From assembly GCA_026702755.1 (NCBI GenBank), contig JAPPBX010000082.1:1-64000 (forward strand): 64,000 bases of DNA, read 5' to 3'. Source of the stretch: Candidatus Poribacteria bacterium (GTDB lineage: Bacteria > Poribacteria > WGA-4E > WGA-3G). Below are positions 7,455 through 15,929 of the stretch, one piece after another. A program made the translations under genes and the position numbers. Under the pieces are notes generated by a model, which saw only the letters and a list, made by a program, of their open reading frames with translations, did not search any database and had not been told where the DNA came from. Position 1 is the stretch's first letter, and each line of letters begins with the position of its first letter.

Positions 7455-8186
7455 ATGACAGGTGAAGAAAAATTTCAGGTAGACCTTGAAGGGTATCTCG
7501 TCATAAAGAACGTCTTGACTGAGGATGAAGTCGCTGAGATGAACGATATCATCGATAACAGCGAACGTCAGGGACCGCCGAGTCTCTGGGGTGAACCTTT
7601 TAAGCGACTGATTGATCATCCGAAAATCCTTCCGTATCTCCTTGACCTACTGGGTCCGCACGTGCGTCTCGACCATGATTACGCCATCTTCATGGAGGCA
7701 GGTCCCCATATTAATGGCTTGCACGGTGGCGAAGATGGTGGTGGACCCGGCGGTCCCGAAGCGGATCACTGGTATAAATACCGAGATGGTATCATGCGGA
7801 ACGGATTGTCTGTGATGACTTACAATCTGGCGGATGCGCCGGAAGGCGCGGGTGGATTCTCCTGTATTCCGGGCAGCCATAAGAGCAACTTTTTGCGGGA
7901 CATCCCGACAGAGGTGCGGCGATTTGAGCGTCCTGCACACTACGTCGTCCAACCTGCTCTGGAGGCGGGGGATGTCGTCTTTTTCACAGAGGCACTCGTT
8001 CATGGAACGATGCCGTGGACAGCAAAACATCAACGGCGGTCGCTGCTCTATAAGTATAGCCCTGGACACTCCTCATGGTCGAACACCTACTATGACATTA
8101 GTAAATACGGCGAATTGAGCGAACAGCAGAAGCGAATGTTGTTGCCGCCTTCTATTGGCAATCGTCCGCGCGTCGTTGATGGTTAA
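7455..8186 (+). CDS. PhyH-family oxygenase, copy 3
   Basis: This is the third tandem PhyH copy, 243 aa. I place the start at 7455, where GAAAGGATTATCTATT precedes the conserved MTGEEKF; an in-frame ATG at 7416 would translate the GCTGATGGCTGA repeat and is unlikely. The metal motif is LHGGEDGG (HxG), with the distal His in VHGTMPW and the Arg pair in RRSLLYKY. The loop before the motif (MEAGPHINGLHGG) differs most between copies, so specificity may have diverged there. Its 285-base upstream spacer could carry separate control. It is followed after 15 bases by the ankyrin gene, probably in the same transcript. Confidence 0.87.
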   Translation: MTGEEKFQVDLEGYLVIKNVLTEDEVAEMNDIIDNSERQGPPSLWGEPFKRLIDHPKILPYLLDLLGPHVRLDHDYAIFMEAGPHINGLHGGEDGGGPGGPEADHWYKYRDGIMRNGLSVMTYNLADAPEGAGGFSCIPGSHKSNFLRDIPTEVRRFERPAHYVVQPALEAGDVVFFTEALVHGTMPWTAKHQRRSLLYKYSPGHSSWSNTYYDISKYGELSEQQKRMLLPPSIGNRPRVVDG

Positions 8187-8201
8187 ATAAGGAAAGTGTA
8201 A

Positions 8202-9368
8202 ATGGCAAAGGTTCAACTTACTGGAAATCAGAGTGATTTTCTTAAAGTCGTTGTTGCGGCGGCAGGGCGTGGGGAACTTGATACTGTTCGCGAACTACTT
8301 GATGATAATCCCGCTTGGATTCATACTGTTGGCTCACACGGTCGGACGATGTTGTGGGAGGCGGCGTATCGCGGGAAATTGGAGATGGTTCAATTCCTGC
8401 TTGAACGAGGTGCCGATATAAATCTGCCGGGTTGCTATCACATCCAGCATCGCCTTGAGATAACGCCCTACTGCGTGGCGCGCTACGAAGGGCGCGATAG
8501 CGTAGCAGACTATCTACTTGAGCAGGGCGCGACAATTGACATCCATACCGCCGCCTATCTCGGAGACTATGATAAGGTCCACTCACACCTCGATAACGAC
8601 CCACGTCTCGTTAACAAAGGATATCTTCAGGCAGTGATGCTACCGGCTGGGAAGCCTCACACCTTTGAACACCGCGAAACGGCGTGGGCAACTCCGCTCT
8701 GTTATGCCATCAGGGGCGGAGTTCCGGCAATCGTTGAACTGCTTATCTCACGAGGTGCAACCATCGAACCCTATAGTGAACGCTTTCTGGATTATGCCGT
8801 CTCAGGGAATCGGATAGAGATTACAACGTTGTTACTCGAAAACGGAGCGGATCCGAACAAAGTCCCACGTATCTTGGACGACGGTTCCGAAATGAGCGTG
8901 CTGCTCAAAAGTTACGGTGTCCCACCCAAAGACATAAACGCTCAGAACGATATGGGCTGGCCCCCACTCGTTTACGCCTGCCGCGGCGACAACGGGGAAC
9001 ATCCAAGCGCAGTTTTGAGGCTTTTATATCTCGGTGCGGATATCGATGTTCGGAACTACAAAGGAAAAACGGCGTTGCATTGTGCAGCGAAGGCAGGTTT
9101 TCTTAGCGTCATTGATCTGCTTATCGAAAAAGGTGCCACGATTGATGCACCCGATAACAATGGCGAAACAGCGTTGTTTGAGGCAATCCGATCGACGATA
9201 AAGGATGGTGAAAAACAGCGTGCTGCTATAGAGGCGTTGCTTGTTAAAGGTGCGAATCCGAACCTTAAGAATGGGAAAGGTTTGACCCCGCTGCAAGTGG
9301 CGCAGCGGATGCGACGGGCGGATGCTGGGAAAATTGTTGAATTGTTGCGGAAGTATGAGGCGGTTTAG
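8202..9368 (+). CDS. Ankyrin-repeat protein
   Basis: This 388-aa protein consists almost wholly of ankyrin repeats, a helix-turn-helix scaffold for protein binding. Clear units include GRTMLWEAAYRGKLEMVQFL, NGADPNKVP, GKTALHCAAKAGFLSVIDLL and NGETALFEA, with the usual GAD and GAT turns. There is no signal peptide or membrane segment, so it is probably cytoplasmic. It begins 15 bases after PhyH copy 3 and likely shares its transcript. A perfect 13-bp hairpin follows its stop. No catalytic domain is visible; a partner cannot be named. Confidence 0.85.
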   Translation: MAKVQLTGNQSDFLKVVVAAAGRGELDTVRELLDDNPAWIHTVGSHGRTMLWEAAYRGKLEMVQFLLERGADINLPGCYHIQHRLEITPYCVARYEGRDSVADYLLEQGATIDIHTAAYLGDYDKVHSHLDNDPRLVNKGYLQAVMLPAGKPHTFEHRETAWATPLCYAIRGGVPAIVELLISRGATIEPYSERFLDYAVSGNRIEITTLLLENGADPNKVPRILDDGSEMSVLLKSYGVPPKDINAQNDMGWPPLVYACRGDNGEHPSAVLRLLYLGADIDVRNYKGKTALHCAAKAGFLSVIDLLIEKGATIDAPDNNGETALFEAIRSTIKDGEKQRAAIEALLVKGANPNLKNGKGLTPLQVAQRMRRADAGKIVELLRKYEAV

Positions 9369-9370
9369 AG

Positions 9371-9407
9371 GTGAAACCCAACATTTCATAATGCTGTTGG
9401 GTTTCAC
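9371..9407. terminator. Hairpin after ankyrin gene
   Basis: GTGAAACCCAACA (9371-9383) pairs perfectly with TGTTGGGTTTCAC (9395-9407) around an 11-base loop, directly after the stop at 9368. It has no long T run. Its right arm is also the left end of a dispersed repeat, so it may be a by-product of that insertion. Confidence 0.5.
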
Positions 9408-9496
9408 TCGGTTCTTGGGACATATAACAGGACGTTAAGTTTGGTGTGTGTTTGGGATACACCCCTGATTTTCAACGCCGTTCAACCCAACCTACA
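9396..9496. repeat. 104-bp-class element, copy A
   Basis: This starts with GTTGGGTTTCACTCG and ends with GTTCAACCCAACCTAC, so it has short inverted ends (GTTGGGTT / AACCCAAC). Copies B and C are at 13243-13344 and 13347-13449, and copy D at 20089-20190. It has no coding capacity and looks like a MITE or REP-type element. Confidence 0.7.
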
Positions 9497-9505
9497 AGAC
9501 TTAAG

Positions 9506-10231
9506 ATGCACTACACCCGCGAGAGACTCATTCAAGGTTTTACCGATCTCGGCATCGAAAAAGGGGATACACTTTTTATTCATTCGTCCTTCAAGAGTTT
9601 GGGACCTGTTGAGGGTGGTGCTGGTACGGTAATCTCTGCGCTCGAAGCGATTATCGGACAGAGCGGGCTGATTCTGATGCCGACTTTTAGTCTTTTACCG
9701 AGTCGGGAAGAACGCGTTGCGGCGTGGGATGTTGCGACAACTCCGTCTACGGTGGGATGGCTGACGGAGTTTTTTCGGCAGATGCCCGGTACCTATCGCT
9801 CTGACCACTATTCTCACGCCGTTGCTGCGCGTGGGAAAGATGCGGAGATGTTTGTGTCCGATCATCTTCGACGCGAAGGCCACCAATCACCGTGGGATCA
9901 TCACCCGTGGGGCAAGACTTATGGCACGCATTCGCCGATGTTTCGTGCTTACAAGGCGAACGCTAAACTCCTCATGATTGGCGTTGACTATCAGACTTCG
10001 ACCTATATCCATCTCGTTGAGGTTATCCATTGGAATAAACGCCTTGCTGACGATACGCAGGCACAGTTTGCCGGATTGAACCGTCCAAAACTTGGTGAAT
10101 TCTGGGAAGGACTGGGTCAGTTGAAGCGAGGTCCGGTGGGGGATTCGGATTGTCGGTTGTTTCACATTAAGACGTATGTAGACACACTTCTGGAAGAGGT
10201 TGAGCGCAATTCTGAGCCTTATGTCGGATGA
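9506..10231 (+). CDS. AAC(3)-family N-acetyltransferase
   Basis: This belongs to the aminoglycoside 3-N-acetyltransferase (antibiotic acetyltransferase, YokD-like) family, which moves an acetyl group from acetyl-CoA to an amino group. The family pattern includes DTLFIHSSFKSLG, LILMPTFS, the STVGWLTEFF helix, the SDHYSHAVAARG histidine region and WGKTYGTHSPM. I place the start at 9506 because the upstream in-frame ATG at 9446 would translate the AACCCAACCTAC repeat. The length of 241 aa is slightly short for the family (about 260-280). Chromosomal members often act on unknown metabolites, so a resistance role should not be assumed. Confidence 0.85.
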   Translation: MHYTRERLIQGFTDLGIEKGDTLFIHSSFKSLGPVEGGAGTVISALEAIIGQSGLILMPTFSLLPSREERVAAWDVATTPSTVGWLTEFFRQMPGTYRSDHYSHAVAARGKDAEMFVSDHLRREGHQSPWDHHPWGKTYGTHSPMFRAYKANAKLLMIGVDYQTSTYIHLVEVIHWNKRLADDTQAQFAGLNRPKLGEFWEGLGQLKRGPVGDSDCRLFHIKTYVDTLLEEVERNSEPYVG

Positions 10232-10254
10232 ACCCCATTAAGTTTGGCATTTCC

Positions 10255-11235
10255 CTACTCTTCTTGACTTGTTGCTATCATTTCGATATCAAATCCCTCT
10301 TTGCGAATACGCTGGTCAAAATAAAGGAGCGTACAACCGATAACCCAAATCGGGATTGTAAACGTATCAACACCTAAATTAATAAGGTACATCAGCGCAT
10401 AGGAGAGACGCAACTCCTCAAGATTTGTTGGCAGTTCCCACAGGCTCATCCATCGTACAGTTTCCAAAAAACCGCCCATTCCCTCAAGCCCGGTTAGAAC
10501 AAGTAGGAACGCAAAAACAGCACGGAGTACAAAACCAATAGCGAGAGGCAGGAGGAAAATCGCGAGTACCGTGCCAACGACGCGCCACCGTCTCCCTCTG
10601 ATGAGCTCACGGCTGCGTCTTAACCCAGCCCGTATGGACCTTCCCTCTAACGAAACAGTAGAAACGAAGAAACTCCAGTAAGGTAGAAAGAAACCGGCAA
10701 GGCAAACTATTGTGGTGACAAAGACGAACTGAATAGTGAAATTCAAGAGAAAAGCATTTATACTGCGTAGATCATCTACAGTGCTTATATAAGACTGTAT
10801 GAGTAGCATGAACAGAATGTTGGCGAACAATACGCAAAGAAACGCGAGTAATCCGAATAAAAGCGAACCAATGAAGCAGGGTAAAAATCGAGGCATCGCT
10901 TGTCTTAGCGCAGCACCGACTCTAATGTTTCTACTCAAATAGGCTTCGGTACTGGCAAACACGAGTCCACTTACTACGACAATAAAAACACCGAAGATAA
11001 CACTGACAGTAGAAATCCAGATTGCTATTTTCGCGCCTCTTCCAACCGAATCGTCAAGAAAAACGATTGAAATCACAATGAGGATCGCAATGAAGTAACC
11101 GGAGGCTATCGCAAGAAACGGTAAGAAATGCGCACGATAGAGGCTGAATATGGCATCCAGTAGATCTCCAAACCCCATTGGACGTAGTTTTTGAGGTTCA
11201 TTATTGAGTTGTGATGGATCGGTCTGTTCTGACAT
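10255..11235 (-). CDS. Multi-pass membrane protein, paralogue 1 of 3
   Basis: This 326-aa integral membrane protein has about six hydrophobic segments and begins with a cytoplasmic LRPMGFGDLLDAIFSLYRAHF stretch. It ends LLYFDQRIRKEGFDIEM. The same start (LQPMNFTDILDGIFTVYRNH) and end (LLYFDLRIRKEAFDIEV) occur in the gene at 19067-19951, and a related protein lies at 17909-19021. The fold resembles the glycerophosphodiester phosphodiesterase membrane-domain type family, but no catalytic motif is present. It lies just downstream of the RDD gene on the same strand (39-base gap) and is probably co-transcribed with it. Confidence 0.75.
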   Translation of the reverse strand: MSEQTDPSQLNNEPQKLRPMGFGDLLDAIFSLYRAHFLPFLAIASGYFIAILIVISIVFLDDSVGRGAKIAIWISTVSVIFGVFIVVVSGLVFASTEAYLSRNIRVGAALRQAMPRFLPCFIGSLLFGLLAFLCVLFANILFMLLIQSYISTVDDLRSINAFLLNFTIQFVFVTTIVCLAGFFLPYWSFFVSTVSLEGRSIRAGLRRSRELIRGRRWRVVGTVLAIFLLPLAIGFVLRAVFAFLLVLTGLEGMGGFLETVRWMSLWELPTNLEELRLSYALMYLINLGVDTFTIPIWVIGCTLLYFDQRIRKEGFDIEMIATSQEE

Positions 11236-11274
11236 TTCTATTTTCTCAACAAAGGTTTTTTTATGATCGGTGCT

Positions 11275-12024
11275 TTAGGTTGTCTTTGACATTTTAAGTA
11301 TGTAAACTTCCTCTAAAAATTTATCGTAGTTGATTGAACCACTCGCCCCCATTTTTTCAACAATTGGGCTGCCGATGGCACTCGCCAACGCTGCACGTCG
11401 ATCCTCAGAGAGCTTGGCGCGACGGGTGAGATATTCGCATATTGTACGCGTTTCTGCCTCCGTGACTAACGCCGGTTGGATCCAAGCATCATACATAAGT
11501 TCTTGTGATGAAACGCTGTATGAACCGGCTTGAGGAAGCGTCAACTCCGTGCGTACGGTTTTAATAACAAGTGTCCCTGCAGCCAAATCCCCTAATCGTT
11601 GCCAATTTTTGTTCAGCAACATAACAAGTAGACCTACGCCGTAAAAGAGGGGGAGAAAATCGGCGATCCGCACCAGATTACGGATTGCAGAATCAGCGAA
11701 ACTAATCGGGTATCCGCCTTCTTTAATAACGCGCAAACCGAGCACACGCTTTCCGAGCGATTGCCCATTCGTGGTAACCTCAAATACCATGTAGTAGCCC
11801 CAGTTGAGTGCGAAGACAATGACACCGCCCAACGCGCTAAGCCACTTGCCGAGAATATCTCCAAGCTCCGAGATAAAACGCTCGTTAACGTAGTATCCCA
11901 TAACCGCAACCAGTAAGAGCAATAAAAAGTCAATAAGTGCTGCATAGAAACGCGAGCCAATACCTGCTTGTTGGAAGTTGATGTCGATCTGTTCTGGCGT
12001 TTCTACGGATAATTGTTCATTCAT
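11275..12024 (-). CDS. RDD-family membrane protein
   Basis: This 249-aa protein has an RDD domain: AGIGSRFYAALIDFLLLLLV with the Arg and Asp that name the family, then NGQSLGKRVLGLRVI and SFADSAIRNLVRIADFLP. Three or four membrane segments occupy residues 20-160, with a cytoplasmic tail of about 90 residues. RDD proteins are poorly characterised; some have transport roles. It sits beside SpoIIM, DUF58 and MoxR genes, a common association across bacteria. The gene is divergent from the SpoIIM gene at 12273. Confidence 0.88.
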   Translation of the reverse strand: MNEQLSVETPEQIDINFQQAGIGSRFYAALIDFLLLLLVAVMGYYVNERFISELGDILGKWLSALGGVIVFALNWGYYMVFEVTTNGQSLGKRVLGLRVIKEGGYPISFADSAIRNLVRIADFLPLFYGVGLLVMLLNKNWQRLGDLAAGTLVIKTVRTELTLPQAGSYSVSSQELMYDAWIQPALVTEAETRTICEYLTRRAKLSEDRRAALASAIGSPIVEKMGASGSINYDKFLEEVYILKMSKTT

Positions 12025-12093
12025 TTGTGGAAGCGAGTCCCTTTCTGAGCAAAAAGGTTGATTTTTGATGCAAAATGTTGTCTAATTATGTTA

Positions 12094-12211
12094 GGACTTA
12101 CGCAAATTGAACAGAGTCTGGATATATTTTCCTGAAAAGACATGATTTCATTGTATTTAACCCCCTAAATCCCCCTTATCAGGGGGACTTTAAGAGAAAA
12201 TGCGTAAGTCT
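12094..12211. repeat. GGACTTACGCA-ended element with C5/G5 hairpin
   Basis: A 118-base unit begins GGACTTACGCA (12094-12104) and ends with the inverted TGCGTAAGTC (12201-12210). It holds the CCCCCTAAATCCCCCTTATC hairpin block near its right end. This is the most complete copy of the family in the window. It has no coding capacity and looks like a non-autonomous mobile element. It lies in the RDD/SpoIIM divergent spacer. Confidence 0.7.
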
Positions 12212-12272
12212 TACATGTTATAGGTGATTTGTTCATCTCAATTATAACGCAATTTCAATAAAGCCTACAATA

Positions 12273-13232
12273 ATGTTATCTACAGAATTCATCGCTAAAA
12301 AGCAGAAAACGTGGGACGAACTTGAAGTACTTCTAAACCATTCACGCGGCGCGAGTGCGAGAGAACTTGACCGGCTTGGGTATCTATACCGGCGCGTTAC
12401 GTCCGATTTAGCGGTCGCACGTCGTGATTTCCCACAAGATCAGTGTGTCCCGTATCTGAACGCGCTTGCATCACGTGCGCACTCTAAGGTCTACCAAACC
12501 TCTCCTTTCAAGCGCGGTACCTTTTGGAGTTTCTTCCACTTCGGTTTCCCTACACTATTCCGAGAGAACCTTAGTTTCATTGGAGCATCGTTTCTGATGT
12601 TTGTCCTCGCGTTCGTTGGAGCCTATTGGATCGCTCTGGCAACACCTGAACTCGCAGAAAAACTCATTCCTAACCGCTACCTATCTCACATTAAAGAGTT
12701 AGAAGGAGGCGCGTGGAACGATACATCAGCGGAAAATCGAAATCTATTTGCCTCCTTTGTCATGACGAATAACATTCGGGTCGCTTTCTATGCCTTTGCG
12801 TGGGGCATCACATTTATGATAGGCACTGTTTATATCTTAGTCCTCAACGGTGTTCTCATCGGTGCGATTGCCGGATTGTGTCACCTTCACGGAGCTGCGC
12901 TGTCGCTCTGGTCGTTTGTGTCACCGCACGGCTATATTGAATTGACAACGATTTTTATTGCTGGTGGTGCCGGGTTGAAACTGGGATATTCACTCATCGC
13001 ACCGTCGCTATTTACGCGGAAGCGTGCTTTGACGGATGCTGCGAAAACGGCTATCCGTTTGCTTGCTGGATGCGTCGCGCTGCTCGTTGTTGCTGGGATT
13101 ATTGAGGGTTTTGTGTCGCCTTCCAGTTTACCACGCGTTTTCAAAATCGGATTTGGTGCTGCAACGGGGGTTTTACTGTTTATCTACCTCTTTGCAATGA
13201 AAGCCCCTGATGCTAATACATCCGCACCTTGA
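12273..13232 (+). CDS. SpoIIM-like (stage II sporulation M family) membrane protein
   Basis: This 319-aa membrane protein matches the SpoIIM/DUF95 family. The soluble N-terminal helical part contains FIAKKQKTWDELEVLL and ELDRLGYLYRRVTSDLAVAR, typical of the family, followed by about six membrane spans from residue 95 onward. PHGYIELTTIFIAGGAGLKLG (about 223-243) is the conserved HG-E-P-like loop. In Bacillus SpoIIM works in peptidoglycan remodelling during sporulation, but most members come from non-spore formers and accompany RDD and MoxR genes, as here. No sporulation genes are visible. It is on the strand opposite to its partners. Confidence 0.87.
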   Translation: MLSTEFIAKKQKTWDELEVLLNHSRGASARELDRLGYLYRRVTSDLAVARRDFPQDQCVPYLNALASRAHSKVYQTSPFKRGTFWSFFHFGFPTLFRENLSFIGASFLMFVLAFVGAYWIALATPELAEKLIPNRYLSHIKELEGGAWNDTSAENRNLFASFVMTNNIRVAFYAFAWGITFMIGTVYILVLNGVLIGAIAGLCHLHGAALSLWSFVSPHGYIELTTIFIAGGAGLKLGYSLIAPSLFTRKRALTDAAKTAIRLLAGCVALLVVAGIIEGFVSPSSLPRVFKIGFGAATGVLLFIYLFAMKAPDANTSAP

Positions 13233-13242
13233 CAGAAAAAGC

Positions 13243-13449
13243 GTTGGGTTCACTCGTTTCTTTGTGACTTGAAGTTTCCTGAAAGTTTGAAGATTCTACA
13301 CGCAATATGCCTACTTTTTGAAGTTCCGTTCAACCCAACCTACAGTGTTGGGTTTCACTCGTTTTTCTATGACCTGAAGTTTCCTGAAAGTTTGAAGGTT
13401 CTACATTCAATATGCCTGCTTTTTAAAGTTCCGTTCAACCCAACCTACA
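13243..13449. repeat. Tandem pair of the 104-bp element (copies B and C)
   Basis: Two head-to-tail units (13243-13344 and 13347-13449) each run from GTTGGGTT(T)CACTCG through TGAAGTTTCCTGAAAGTTTG to GTTCAACCCAACCTACA, with a few substitutions between them. Period is 104 bases. Ends match the copies at 9396 and 20089, but the middle sequence is shared only by this pair. Confidence 0.8.
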
Positions 13450-13480
13450 ATGAAGTCCTCATCTCTACAAACAAGGGCAT

Positions 13481-14836
13481 TCAAATCCGAGACTTCGCTT
13501 TAAGTTCCAAGTATTTATTTACCACTGCCATCGTCAACTGATGCGCAGGTACATCAATTGTGATGACCCCTTGACGGCGCAGGATCTCTAACGTCGCATG
13601 TTTCTCATGCAATAGACGCTCGGCAATGGCTTTCTGATACATTGATTTGGAATCCGCAGGTGCCTGCTCCGCCAATTCGACGATGCCGGAATCCGTCAAG
13701 GTTACGCAAGCGACAAGGTGATGTCTGGAGAGTTGTGCGACATAGGCGGCGACACCCTCGGCAGAATCCTTGTCCAGAATATCGGTGAAAAGGATAATGA
13801 GGGCACGTTTTCGCTGTTTTGACGCGAGGTATTTGAACGCCGTTTCAAAGTCCGCTTCAACGGTATGAACCGGTAACGCATAGATCGTTTCCAGCATCGT
13901 AAGAAACTGCTTTTTGCCCGGCTTCGGGGCAAGATACTGATGGACAGTATCCGCGAAAGCGATCAATCCCACCTTATCTCCTTTGAGTGTTGAAACGTAA
14001 GCCGTCATCAAAGTTGTATTGATGGCGTAATCCAATTTGAGCATCGCCTTTTGCGACATCGACCCCGTGGTAGAGGGTACGGAGTTTTCTAAAAGGATCG
14101 GTGATGCCATGAGCCTACCTGTATCCAGCATAATCACGACATCTTGGCTCCGCTCCGCCTCAAATTCCCTGACAATCGGTTTGCGCTGACGGGCAGTCGC
14201 GTTCCAATCAATCCGCCGGAAATCATCGTCGGGTGAATACTCACGCAACCGCTCCATCTCTGTGCCTTCTCCGAACTGCCGAGAAGTTTTAAGCCCGATC
14301 TGGTGGAGCATCCCGCGTTTCACTAAGAGTTCATATTGCCGTACGGCTTGTAGATTCGGATAAACCTTTACTTCGGTCGCTGCAGGTACGCGATGCCGCC
14401 GAATGACAAGTCCCAAAACACCCCAACACTGCAGATGAATATCGACGAATTGATAGATGCTTCGCCGTAACGGCGTGAGACGATACGATATATCTATCTC
14501 GTCCATCGGCGAAACATAGCAATCGTGGAGGACTTTCTCAAACAGGAACTCGTTGGGAAAATCGTCTTTGAGACGTAGTTTAAGTCGATAGCGCGACCGG
14601 TTAATAATCTTCAGTGTGACGACGTTTTCTACACCCAATGAAAACTTTGAATTCATCTCACGGCGAATCTCAACGTTCTTAGACACGGGGTTTGTTATGT
14701 AATCTATTGCCCCCACGATGAACAGCAGCACCACATACGCGCCACCGACAATCAATAGGTAAGGTGAAACGTTGTAAAGCACAATCGGAATAGCGACAGG
14801 AATCAGGAAGATGAGGAGACGATTGCTTAAATGCAT
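13481..14836 (-). CDS. DUF58 protein with vWA-like fold
   Basis: This 451-aa protein has two N-terminal membrane segments (about 8-45), a beta-rich region, and the DUF58 signature GTEMERLREYSPDDDFRRID then WNATARQRKPIVREFEAER (about 197-240). It continues into a von Willebrand A-like fold with MLDTGRLM as a degenerate MIDAS strand. DUF58 proteins are the standard partners of MoxR ATPases, thought to be activated or assembled by them. The gene starts nine bases after the MoxR stop, confirming a single operon. Molecular function is not established for the family. Confidence 0.9.
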   Translation of the reverse strand: MHLSNRLLIFLIPVAIPIVLYNVSPYLLIVGGAYVVLLFIVGAIDYITNPVSKNVEIRREMNSKFSLGVENVVTLKIINRSRYRLKLRLKDDFPNEFLFEKVLHDCYVSPMDEIDISYRLTPLRRSIYQFVDIHLQCWGVLGLVIRRHRVPAATEVKVYPNLQAVRQYELLVKRGMLHQIGLKTSRQFGEGTEMERLREYSPDDDFRRIDWNATARQRKPIVREFEAERSQDVVIMLDTGRLMASPILLENSVPSTTGSMSQKAMLKLDYAINTTLMTAYVSTLKGDKVGLIAFADTVHQYLAPKPGKKQFLTMLETIYALPVHTVEADFETAFKYLASKQRKRALIILFTDILDKDSAEGVAAYVAQLSRHHLVACVTLTDSGIVELAEQAPADSKSMYQKAIAERLLHEKHATLEILRRQGVITIDVPAHQLTMAVVNKYLELKAKSRI

Positions 14837-14844
14837 CTTTAGAC

Positions 14845-15798
14845 CTAACGCGGAATTTCTGCCTCCGCGAGGAGTCGATCAATTATATCATCTGGGGTTA
14901 GTCCCTCGATCTCGGCATCCGGTTTCAGCAGAATGCGATGGCGATAGACATGCGGTGCCAAGAACTTAACGTCGTCGGGTAGAATATAGTCTCGTCCTTG
15001 CAGTGCCGCGTAGGTTTTGCTCGCTAACAACAGCGCGATTGACGCACGTGGACTACCGCCCAAAACTAACTCATTTGAATTCCGGGATGCCTCGGCTAAA
15101 CCGACAATATAATTGAAGATTGAATCTTCTACGGTGACCTTCTGAATTTCCGCCTGACATTCTTCCAGCGACGCGCCATCAACGATGCTTTCAATACCGA
15201 CTGTCTCCAAGCGGGTGGCGTTAAACCCCTGGTGATAGTTCATTAAAATCTGGGTTTCCACCTCTGGGATGGGATAATTCACTCGCAATTTGAACAGAAA
15301 CCGGTCGAGTTGTGCCTCGGGGAGCGGATACGTGCCTTCATATTCGATAGGATTCTGTGTTGCCAATACCATAAACGGTGGGGGCAATTCATGGCGAATA
15401 CCGTCAATACTTACCTGCCGCTCCTCCATACACTCCAAAAGTGCGGATTGCGTCTTGGCAGGTGAGCGGTTGATTTCATCAGCGAGCAGCACATTCGTGA
15501 AAACGGGGCCCCGCTTCAGATTAAATTGATTTGTTGTTAAGTCGTAGACACTCGTGCCAACGATATCCGACGGCATGAGGTCGGGGGTAAACTGCACACG
15601 GCTAAATTGTCCAGAGACTACCATCGCTAACGTTTTCGCAATAAGGGTTTTCGCGGTGCCGGGGACCCCTTCTAACAGCACATGTCCACCTGAAAATAGA
15701 CTGACAACAACAAGTTCAAAAAGCTCAGTCTGCCCGACAATAACCTTTTGTGCTTCTTGTTTCATTTTTTCATAAACTGTTTGAACGAGATTCGTCAT
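14845..15798 (-). CDS. MoxR-family AAA+ ATPase
   Basis: This 317-aa AAA+ ATPase of the MoxR group probably acts as a chaperone for the vWA proteins encoded around it. Walker A is GVPGTAKT (44-51), Walker B is LLADEINR with Asp107 and Glu108, sensor 1 is [20 protein letters not shown], and the C-terminal lid contains [11 protein letters not shown] and [16 protein letters not shown]. Length is typical. It lies between the DUF4350 gene upstream and DUF58 downstream, an arrangement seen in many phyla. Confidence 0.94.
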   Translation of the reverse strand: MTNLVQTVYEKMKQEAQKVIVGQTELFELVVVSLFSGGHVLLEGVPGTAKTLIAKTLAMVVSGQFSRVQFTPDLMPSDIVGTSVYDLTTNQFNLKRGPVFTNVLLADEINRSPAKTQSALLECMEERQVSIDGIRHELPPPFMVLATQNPIEYEGTYPLPEAQLDRFLFKLRVNYPIPEVETQILMNYHQGFNATRLETVGIESIVDGASLEECQAEIQKVTVEDSIFNYIVGLAEASRNSNELVLGGSPRASIALLLASKTYAALQGRDYILPDDVKFLAPHVYRHRILLKPDAEIEGLTPDDIIDRLLAEAEIPR

Positions 15799-15840
15799 AT
15801 ATCAATGTGCCTTTTCGCTGGAGCGAGGTTGAATAGGGAG

Positions 15841-15929
15841 TGCGTAAGTCCTATCAAATTTGTCCGCACGCCGCTGGCGAGGTTTCAAACCTCGCCAGCA
15901 AAGGATGCTGCGTAAGTCCTATCAAATTT
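15841..15929. repeat. Duplicated repeat end plus hairpin
   Basis: TGCGTAAGTCCTATCAAATT occurs at 15841-15860 and again at 15909-15928. Between them is a 12-bp-arm palindrome CTGGCGAGGTTTCAAACCTC-GCCAG (15874-15898). The right copy overlaps the stop codon of the DUF4350 gene, so the insertion probably reshaped that gene's end. Confidence 0.65.

Noticed and set aside
9371-9407. Certain rho-independent terminator
   Set aside because: The stem is perfect but lacks a T run, and one arm belongs to a dispersed repeat, so termination was kept only as a possibility.
12094-12211. Full insertion sequence
   Set aside because: It has inverted ends but is only 118 bases and carries no transposase.
13243-13449. 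Possible CRISPR or similar array
   Set aside because: There are only two long, near-identical tandem units, with no short repeats and spacers, and no cas genes.
13269-13541. A 90-codon plus-strand frame with repeated KFPESLK
   Set aside because: It is the translation of the tandem 104-bp repeat pair, not a conserved protein.
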